Below are positions 51,662 through 56,818 of a stretch of 56,818 bases of DNA, piece after piece. The translations under genes were made by a program, and so were the position numbers. Every line of letters begins with the position of its first letter. Within the stretch, counting starts at the first letter, position 1. The notes beneath the pieces are model-generated. The model saw only the letters and a list, made by a program, of their open reading frames with translations, ran no database searches and was not told the DNA's origin. The DNA is taken from NCBI GenBank assembly GCA_964624625.1, contig CAZUXW010000011.1, positions 1 to 56,818 on the forward strand, read 5' to 3'. This DNA is from PALSA-1180 sp964624625 (GTDB lineage: Bacteria > Oederibacteriota > Muellerivitia > Muellerivitales > Muellerivitaceae).

Positions 51662-52282
51662 TTAAAGATGTTTACCGCACGAACCACAAAACTTAGTCTT
51701 TGTTTTAATCTCGTTATCCTCGCCGCAATTCGAGCATTTAACCATAACGATCTTCGATGATTTTTCATTCAAATCTCCCGCAGAATCCTTATATTCCAAA
51801 AGATTGTCGAATCCCAGAACAGAAATCGCCTTGTTCAAATCCGTGTTTTTTATCTTCAACTTCACCCCACCAAACGGAATATTGTAAGCGGGATTAATGG
51901 ATACCATATGTTCATCGGCGACATAGGCTTCGATTCCTTCCGATTCCAATTTAGTCCTGGCTAAATGGGCTTCCATCGAATGGTTGTAAGTCGCGACAGT
52001 GATCAAGTCCTCAGCTTTTTCCTCGTCCGTCAACTCTCTTAATAGTTTCCCGCAGGATCCACAGAGAGCGGCCCCGGCCCTGACCACCTTCCCACAATAG
52101 GGGCACTTTCCTTGCGCCAAGGCCTCTTCTCGATTTAAGGCTTCAATACATTCAGTCTTCCGGCAGTAATAATGCTCCCGCCCCTCAACCACGCAACGGG
52201 AGCAGAGCCAGTCTTGGCAATGATGGCAGAAGCTGACGGCTTCCACCGTCGAATGATTAACGCAAACATGATCGGGTTTCAT
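51662..52282 (-). CDS. B-box/zinc-ribbon protein with DUF2007 domain
   Basis: 206 residues. A B-box-like zinc finger opens the protein (CVNHSTVEAVSFCHHCQDWLCSRCVV...HYYC). A zinc ribbon follows (CPYCGKVVRAGAALCGSCG). The middle (about 90-160) is a DUF2007-type 'putative signal transducing' domain (VATYNHSMEAHLARTKLESEGIEAYVAD; VKLKIKNTDLNKAISVL). A last zinc ribbon closes it (CSNCGEDNEIKTKTKFCGSCG). It lacks a signal peptide or membrane helix. Its ATG overlaps the ferredoxin stop by 4 bp, so the two are co-translated. The domain assignments are good. The role is unknown; DUF2007 is a small ferredoxin-like fold with no agreed function, though a regulatory or adaptor role is often assumed. Confidence 0.82.
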   Translation of the reverse strand: MKPDHVCVNHSTVEAVSFCHHCQDWLCSRCVVEGREHYYCRKTECIEALNREEALAQGKCPYCGKVVRAGAALCGSCGKLLRELTDEEKAEDLITVATYNHSMEAHLARTKLESEGIEAYVADEHMVSINPAYNIPFGGVKLKIKNTDLNKAISVLGFDNLLEYKDSAGDLNEKSSKIVMVKCSNCGEDNEIKTKTKFCGSCGKHL

Positions 52283-52509
52283 TTTTCCGAATTTTCCTTA
52301 TACAAAATTGATAATGCTCCGGAAGGACATTGAGCCACCTGGTCTTTAAGGGCCTGCGTCGACGCTGCCAAGGGATCAATCCAGGGACGCACGCCAGGTT
52401 TGAACACTTCCGGCAATCCGTTCGCGCAATTGGCGCAATGGATGCAAAGATGCGGCTGCCAAGCAATGGTAACTTCCCCGTTGGAATAATGCTTGGTGAT
52501 TTTATGCGG
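52279..52509 (-). CDS. Small divergent 4Fe-4S mono-cluster protein (Fer4_19 type)
   Basis: 76 residues from the GTG at 52509, preceded by GAGG at 8 nt; a GTG at 52524 would add five residues but has no SD. The sequence KHYSNGEVTIAWQPHLCIHCANCANGLPEVFKPGVRPWI, then AQCPSGALSI, matches the Fer4_19 family, with a compact C-x2-C-x2-C...CP cluster site. Family members usually have CIHSGxCVxxLPxVF; the extra Cys in CIHC is a small variation. It is expected to be a cytoplasmic electron carrier. It overlaps the zinc-ribbon/DUF2007 gene (ATGA) and follows the TMEM260-like gene by about 45 bp, so the three may form one transcript. Confidence 0.85.
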   Translation of the reverse strand, partial: PHKITKHYSNGEVTIAWQPHLCIHCANCANGLPEVFKPGVRPWIDPLAASTQALKDQVAQCPSGALSILYKENSEK

Positions 52510-52555
52510 CACTAAATGCCTCACCGCGTTGGACTCGAATCCAAAACTCGCAAAA

Positions 52556-54673
52556 TCACTGTCCTTTATACAGATTATTCCTTATTAAATAATCTAGCCC
52601 TGTTTTGGCGGCGGGATACTCGGGGCTCAGCTCCAAAACCTTGGCGAGCAAATCACCCGCTTTTTGATTATCACCCAACTTCATGTCGGCGACAGCCCAA
52701 TTGAAATAGGCCATGGTGTATTGGGGGTTCAATTTCACGGCTTTCGCGTACCAAATAACCGAATCATTGGGTCGGTCCAGGTGGAAAAGGGCGTTGCCCG
52801 TGTTGTAGGCATATTGGGGATCTTCGGGAGCCCATTGTTCCGCCCAGTAAAAATGATCGTAGGATTTTTGGTAGTCGCCTTGGATCGCGGTCAATTCCGC
52901 GCCCTTGGCGCCAGGTTTCATTCTAGCCCTGGCGTCATCGGCCCGGTCCTCATAAAAAACCCCCAGGCTGTTCCGGAACACCCCATAGTCGCGCACAATG
53001 TTCTCGTTGGTCCTGGTGTCGGCCCTGGAATCCCCATCCTGTAGGTGCCTCAGGCGAAGCTCATTCCAGCAAAAATTGGCCCTGTCCTCGTCTAAAGTCA
53101 CTTCCTTCCCCGGGCCAAAACCCTTGCCCGTCAATCCATAGAGGGCCATTTTGGTTCCCGGCAAGGTGCCGTCCTCGATCTTGTTGTAGCTGAAATAAAG
53201 CTCCCTTTCCGGATTGTGGTCCACGATCCACTGGGTCAAAAGGGGGATGGACTCAGCCCCCACGGCCTGATTGGTGAAAGGAACTTTCAGTCCCTTGTGG
53301 GCCTGGGCCAGGTTTTTACGGACCCATTCCATGGGGAATCCATCCACTCCCACGATCGCCAGGTCCTGGCGCTTTCCCTCCACCCACTGGAAATACCAGG
53401 AGGGAAACACCACGCTGTCGCCCTTGCAAAAGTAAATCGAGTCGCGCGGCACGCTTTTAAATCCATTGAGGACGTAATCATAGCTGTAGGTGTAATCAGC
53501 CTGGCGGCCGCCCCAGCAGCGGCGGATCCCAGGCAAGGCAAAAAAAAGGACCAAGGCCAGGATCACCAGCATTTCCGCGCCACGCCGTTTCCCAGGTTCC
53601 CTTCCCGCGAGGAAGGATTCCATGGCCCAGGCCGCGAAGAGGAGGATAAACAGGTGCGAGGACAAGGTGTAATCCTTGATGAGATAAAGCTGTTCCTTCG
53701 GCAAATTCAAGTAAACGGAAATGACGAGCACCAGCGAAACCCAAGCGAGCCCCAATCCCAAAGCCCAATCCCTGCGTTTGGAAGCCATTCCAACCACCCC
53801 TAAGAGGGCCAATAGCAAAATCCCCCCAAATTCCAGGAAGGCCGTTTGGAAACAGACCCAGGATTGGCCCAGCCAGACCATGGGCCCTCCCGAGGCTTCC
53901 GAGCCGGCATATTCTTTTCTCAGGAAGTTAAAAACAAAATGATTCCAGGTGGAAGGATCGCCCCAATTCAGGGAGGGATTCAAGTGCGCGCGCAAAGGCA
54001 GGTAAAGATAGAGGGAAAGGCCCAAGACTAGAAAAGTCGGAAGGATCAACCGACGGCTTCTTTCAAAGCCAACTGGGCGACCGGCTTCCGGCAATCTTTC
54101 CGGTGGATTGACGGCCTTCCACCGCAAATAAACCAAGAGCAGAAATCCTGGTGAGTAAGCCACCATGCTCATCCAATGGTTGGCCAAGGAAATTCCAAAC
54201 AAAAAAACAGCGAACCCCAACTTGTTGTCCAGCAATGCCCAAAGGACCGCCAAAAGAAGCAAGGCCGTCAATTGGTAAAGGCCTGTTTTGGCGCTCAGGG
54301 AAGCGGGATAAGAGGAGGCGCCGGTGATCCAAAGGAGGGAGAACAAGAGGGATAGGGCCGTTGAAATTTTCAGCCCGTCCCTTAACAGGATAAACAACAA
54401 GGCGCAAACCGACGAGGCCAAGACTGCCGCGAAAAGATTAGCCCGAAAAGGAAAATGCCCCAGAGGTGGAAGCGTGAAGAGGTGGCCCACCATCGTGTGC
54501 AAGGGATAGCCCGGCGGATGCGGAATGCCTAGGGTGACGCAGGCCGTCACGGTTTCCGGGCTGTCGTTAAGGTAAAAGGTCGGGTTAAGACCGGCGAGAG
54601 AGAAACTGAAAGCTGAAAGAAAGATGGCGGCGGGGATCCACATCTTCAGTTGGTTGGGCCGGGTGTTTTCCAT
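52556..54673 (-). CDS. TMEM260/DUF2723-type O-mannosyltransferase-like protein with C-terminal TPRs
   Basis: A 705-residue polytopic protein. The first loop has the DUF2723 signature NDSPETVTACVTLGIPHPPGYPLHTMVGHLF, with D37 and E40 at the place of the GT-C acidic motif. About 10-11 helices follow to about 375, with SANHWMSM-like and PLRAHLNPSLNWGDPSTWNHF loops typical of the family. The soluble C-terminal half holds a luminal-type domain and TPR repeats from about 600 (AYNTGNALFHLDRPNDSVIWYAKAVKLNP; AYFNWAVADMKLGDNQKAGDLLAKVLELSP). The human relative TMEM260 is a protein O-mannosyltransferase. Bacterial members are presumed to use polyprenyl-phosphate-mannose, which the two DPM1-like enzymes here could supply. 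ATG at 54673, SD weak. Confidence 0.85.
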   Translation of the reverse strand: MENTRPNQLKMWIPAAIFLSAFSFSLAGLNPTFYLNDSPETVTACVTLGIPHPPGYPLHTMVGHLFTLPPLGHFPFRANLFAAVLASSVCALLFILLRDGLKISTALSLLFSLLWITGASSYPASLSAKTGLYQLTALLLLAVLWALLDNKLGFAVFLFGISLANHWMSMVAYSPGFLLLVYLRWKAVNPPERLPEAGRPVGFERSRRLILPTFLVLGLSLYLYLPLRAHLNPSLNWGDPSTWNHFVFNFLRKEYAGSEASGGPMVWLGQSWVCFQTAFLEFGGILLLALLGVVGMASKRRDWALGLGLAWVSLVLVISVYLNLPKEQLYLIKDYTLSSHLFILLFAAWAMESFLAGREPGKRRGAEMLVILALVLFFALPGIRRCWGGRQADYTYSYDYVLNGFKSVPRDSIYFCKGDSVVFPSWYFQWVEGKRQDLAIVGVDGFPMEWVRKNLAQAHKGLKVPFTNQAVGAESIPLLTQWIVDHNPERELYFSYNKIEDGTLPGTKMALYGLTGKGFGPGKEVTLDEDRANFCWNELRLRHLQDGDSRADTRTNENIVRDYGVFRNSLGVFYEDRADDARARMKPGAKGAELTAIQGDYQKSYDHFYWAEQWAPEDPQYAYNTGNALFHLDRPNDSVIWYAKAVKLNPQYTMAYFNWAVADMKLGDNQKAGDLLAKVLELSPEYPAAKTGLDYLIRNNLYKGQ

Positions 54674-54735
54674 GGGATAAGGATGATTTTAACGGGACAA
54701 GGAGGCTAATTCACGACAAAAGGAGATCGAGGAAC

Positions 54736-54765
54736 CCTAGGGCGATCGCGGAGAATCGCCCCTAC
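54736..54765. repeat. Hairpin of the TAGGGGCGA family
   Basis: GGGCGAT (54740-54746) pairs with ATCGCCC (54755-54761) around an 8-nt loop. The flanks CTA and CTAC extend the match to the palindrome at 15118-15145. It lies in the spacer between the TMEM260-like gene and the outer-membrane barrel gene. Confidence 0.6.
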
Positions 54766-54781
54766 AAGACCCTAAGGGACT

Positions 54782-56218
54782 TTAAAACACCAACCGCATT
54801 TGGGCGTAATGGTTGAAGCTTTGGCTCAGGTCGTCCGCCGCGTAGGTGTAATCCAACCCGAAGAATCCGGCCAGGACGCCGATGCCTCCGGCCAGATGGT
54901 CGTTGCCGAAGCCGGCTCGCAAGGTTAGGAATCCCAGAGCCTTGTAGCCAGCCCCAAACTTGAACCGGCCGAAGGAATGGCTGCCGTCGTAAAAGGAAGT
55001 GTCGCCGAAGATATCGTCGATGTCCAGGTTGACCCGCAAATCCGGAACCATGTGCCAGGAAGCCCCCAGGCGCACGATGGTCGGGGCGGGATCCGTCACG
55101 ACGCCGGCCAATTGCGAACCGGAACTGGCGTTGAGGCTGGCTCCCGCGTGGAATAAATCGAGGAGGGACAAGCCAAAATCCGTTTGGATTTCCTTCACCT
55201 TATAAAGAAACCCAAAATCAGCTCCCCATCGGGTAGTGCTTTGCTTGATATCGTCGCCCAAGTTGTTCAGGACGCCGGAATTCTCGGAAGTGGAGATGGC
55301 GGCGTAGGCGATATGGCGGTTGACGATTTTGAGGTTCATGCCGGCGGTTAAGGGCAGGTCCTTCCAGGGATCGAAGCTGTAGGAACCCATGAAGACCGTG
55401 TCCGAATACACCAGGGTCGAGAGAATGGCCAAGTCGTTGATCAATTTATCGATCAGTTCCCTCTTGAAGGCGTCCTCATCCACCGTCGGAACCGCGACCT
55501 TCACATGAGCCACAAAAGTCGGAAGATCCTCGGTCCCATTTTTCAAAGCCGCAATATCGCCGGAAACGGACGATTGCTGGGCGCTCGTCAAGGTCGCGTC
55601 GATGCCGGCCTGCAGGTCATTCCTCAAGACCGCTACCGCGCTGTTGACCTCCGCGCCGCTGGTGCTGGAGTTATAAGGCAGCGGAATGGAATCAAGGATC
55701 TGGGTCAAGGTTCCCTGCTGAAGTTCCAGGAGGCCGTGGGTGCTGTTGTAGATTTGGATTCCCAGGTTGGGCGTCACCTTAACCGCCACATTGAGGCCGG
55801 CCCCGGCTTGTACCGCTTTGTCGGCGAGGTGGTTGACCACGTCCTGGATGGAGCTGAGCCCGTCGGTGATCTCCGCCGAGTTGTTGGTAAACAGCCCCTC
55901 ACTCAGGTTCTTGAAGGCCGTGTCCGCCTGGAAATTGATGTTTTGGACGTAGTCAATCACCCCGAAGGTGTCGTTGGAAATGTTGAGACCCAGGCTGAAG
56001 GCCTCCACGCCGAAGGGGGCCTGGGAAAGAAGGGCCGGATTATAGGAAGCGGCGTTGAAAAAGGTGCCGTCGGCCCCCACCGCCCCGCCCATGCCGTTAT
56101 AAATTAGGTTGAATTGCTGGGCCGGCAGTCTCAAGCCGATGGCCTGGGCTGAGCCGGAAAGGGCGGCGGCGGCGAGGATTCCCAAGGCAAGCCAGGTATT
56201 TCGGATGGTCATTTTCAC
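54782..56218 (-). CDS. Outer-membrane beta-barrel protein (TraF_2/FadL-like)
   Basis: 478 residues. The N-terminal signal peptide (TWLALGILAAAALSGSAQA) is followed by a mature start GLRLPAQQFNLIYNGMGGAVGADGTFFNAASYNPALLSQ, the opening of TraF_2 and FadL-like barrels. A helical insertion (about 75-260) precedes many alternating beta-strands (MNLKIVNRHIAYAAISTS; WGADFGFLYKVKEIQTDFGLSLLDL; FKFGAGYKALGFLTLRAGFGND). It ends MRLVF, the C-terminal aromatic needed for outer-membrane insertion. I chose GTG 56218 with AGGGG 7 nt upstream; ATG 56212 is the alternative. It is evidence for a Gram-negative envelope. It may be a porin or surface channel; conjugation is not implied by the family name. Confidence 0.83.
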   Translation of the reverse strand: MKMTIRNTWLALGILAAAALSGSAQAIGLRLPAQQFNLIYNGMGGAVGADGTFFNAASYNPALLSQAPFGVEAFSLGLNISNDTFGVIDYVQNINFQADTAFKNLSEGLFTNNSAEITDGLSSIQDVVNHLADKAVQAGAGLNVAVKVTPNLGIQIYNSTHGLLELQQGTLTQILDSIPLPYNSSTSGAEVNSAVAVLRNDLQAGIDATLTSAQQSSVSGDIAALKNGTEDLPTFVAHVKVAVPTVDEDAFKRELIDKLINDLAILSTLVYSDTVFMGSYSFDPWKDLPLTAGMNLKIVNRHIAYAAISTSENSGVLNNLGDDIKQSTTRWGADFGFLYKVKEIQTDFGLSLLDLFHAGASLNASSGSQLAGVVTDPAPTIVRLGASWHMVPDLRVNLDIDDIFGDTSFYDGSHSFGRFKFGAGYKALGFLTLRAGFGNDHLAGGIGVLAGFFGLDYTYAADDLSQSFNHYAQMRLVF

Positions 56219-56301
56219 TCGATACCCCTAGGTTTATTTTGAAAACAGCGTAAAGTTTATTATTTAATGGGATGGATTGGAATTTCAATAAAATCTTCGT
56301 C

Positions 56302-56547
56302 TTACTTACTGGTGGGCTCAAACGGAATATTGAAAAAAAGGATCAACCCAAATGCCAAAACCACTAAAATCCAAACAGATAGAATTTTAAGAACATTTTC
56401 CAACGTTAGCGGAAGTTTAAATTCTTTACTCGCGATAAAAAGAGTCATCGAAAGTAAAACCAAAAAGACAATCACCAGTCCTTTGTGCTGCCACATAATC
56501 ATGAACGGAAACAGAAGAAAGAATGAAAGTCCCGAATTATGGTTCAA
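56302..56547 (-). CDS. Small membrane protein, unknown function
   Basis: An 81-residue product from TTG 56547, where GGAGAAGG stands 5 nt upstream. A longer reading from 56664 would add 39 residues encoded by the adjacent palindromic repeat and is probably false. Two to three hydrophobic helices are visible (SFFLLFPFMIMW; GLVIVFLVLLSMTLFIA; ILSVWILVVLAFGLILFF), joined by SKEFKLPLTLENVLKI. The DNA is AT-rich compared with neighbours. No family recognised. Confidence 0.5.
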   Translation of the reverse strand: MNHNSGLSFFLLFPFMIMWQHKGLVIVFLVLLSMTLFIASKEFKLPLTLENVLKILSVWILVVLAFGLILFFNIPFEPTSK

Positions 56548-56594
56548 TTTTGCCTTCTCCAAAAAACGAAGAATAAGGTGGCGTCTCGGCTTCC

Positions 56595-56728
56595 TGTCAT
56601 TCCGAGGGGCTGAGCCGATAGGCTCGATTTGCGACGTGGGAATCACAGGTTTTGCAGTAGGCACTAAAGTTTAACAAAGATTGCCACGGTCCAAACCGCC
56701 CCGATTGGGGCTGGCCCTCGCAATGACA
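56595..56728. repeat. Palindromic repeat with TGTCATTCCGAGGG ends
   Basis: The end sequence TGTCATTCCGAGGG (56595-56608) is matched by CCCTCGCAATGACA (56715-56728), its reverse complement with one mismatch. Similar 'TGTCATTGCGAG' elements are widespread in bacterial intergenic DNA. It carries no gene and explains the apparent N-terminal extension of the small membrane protein. Confidence 0.65.
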
Positions 56729-56763
56729 GATAGCATCTTTTCAAATCGAGACACATTCAATGG

Positions 56764-56818
56764 TTAAAAAAGAATGGCCTTGAGTTCGGCGGGGATATTC
56801 TCGCGGATAAGCTTGAGA
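56764..56818 (-). CDS. C-terminal fragment of a gene running off the window
   Basis: The minus strand has an open frame entering at the right edge and ending in TAA at 56764-56766. It encodes about 18 residues ending LIRENIPAELKAILF. Too short to assign. The amphipathic coding-like pattern and position after a repeat make it a plausible gene end. Confidence 0.35.
   Translation of the reverse strand, partial: LKLIRENIPAELKAILF

Noticed and set aside
52520..52550. tRNA-like T-arm sequence GGATTCGAGTCC
   Set aside because: Only about 30 bp of non-coding DNA surrounds it and no acceptor, D or anticodon stems can be formed.
54782..56218. Evidence of a conjugative element from the TraF-like barrel
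   Set aside because: No other transfer genes are present; the family name covers many chromosomal outer-membrane barrels.
56548..56664. 39-residue N-terminal extension of the small membrane protein
   Set aside because: Encoded largely by a palindromic intergenic repeat; an SD-preceded TTG at 56547 is more plausible.

Overview
The window looks like a chromosomal stretch of an uncultured Gram-negative bacterium. It holds an outer-membrane beta-barrel with a C-terminal Phe, exported proteins, bacterial Shine-Dalgarno sequences and many TTG starts. Long Thr/Pro 'TPTxTPT' linkers, several families of intergenic palindromes and two 100-N scaffold gaps suggest a metagenome-assembled genome from a deep candidate phylum. 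I cannot fix the phylum from sequence alone.

Region 1 (1-12.2 kb) is mobile and antagonistic. An IS3-family element with a -1 frameshift A8 run is cut by the left window edge. Next to it is a REP-associated (Y1, HUH) transposase bounded by a 17-bp inverted repeat. Then, reading on the minus strand, comes a polymorphic-toxin locus: a 2039-residue secreted RHS protein (with FN3 and CBM3-like modules and two Thr/Pro linkers), a first AT-rich presumed immunity gene, a displaced second RHS C-terminal cassette ending in a HEFGH metallopeptidase-like domain, and a second, signal-peptide-bearing presumed immunity gene. Each C-terminal tip overlaps its presumed immunity gene by 4 bp.

Region 2 (12.2-20.2 kb) has a GT-C glycosyltransferase with tandem PA14-like domains, divergent from a plus-strand operon. 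That operon encodes a split transketolase, a sugar epimerase fused to a GT2 glycosyltransferase, and a methyltransferase.

Region 3 (20.2-44.8 kb) is one long minus-strand run of eighteen genes. The upstream half makes, modifies and presumably flips lipid-linked sugars: GT9, polyprenyl-phosphate-mannose-synthase-like GT2, WbqC, NeuD-like acetyltransferase, a beta-propeller glycosidase-like protein, PhyH dioxygenase, ArnC-like GT2, ArnE-like small transporter, methyltransferase and WecE aminotransferase. The downstream half is an array of four large GT-C proteins with PA14-like C-termini, interleaved with membrane-anchored NHL beta-propellers, plus one further polytopic membrane protein. A third NHL protein heads the run. 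I infer a periplasmic or surface glycosylation machine in which several paralogous GT-Cs use lipid-linked donors and the tethered propellers act as partners. This NHL/GT-C/PA14 array is the best candidate for an undescribed system.

Region 4 (45-56.8 kb) carries two GDP-mannose 4,6-dehydratase paralogues, a second polyprenyl-phosphate-mannose synthase, three methyltransferases, a zinc-ribbon/DUF2007 protein overlapping a small ferredoxin, a TMEM260/DUF2723-type O-mannosyltransferase-like protein with TPRs, an outer-membrane barrel and a small membrane protein. Intergenic gaps contain palindromic repeats. Both N-gaps lie inside such palindromes and are flanked by exactly 55 identical bases, which points to a de Bruijn graph (k=55) artefact.
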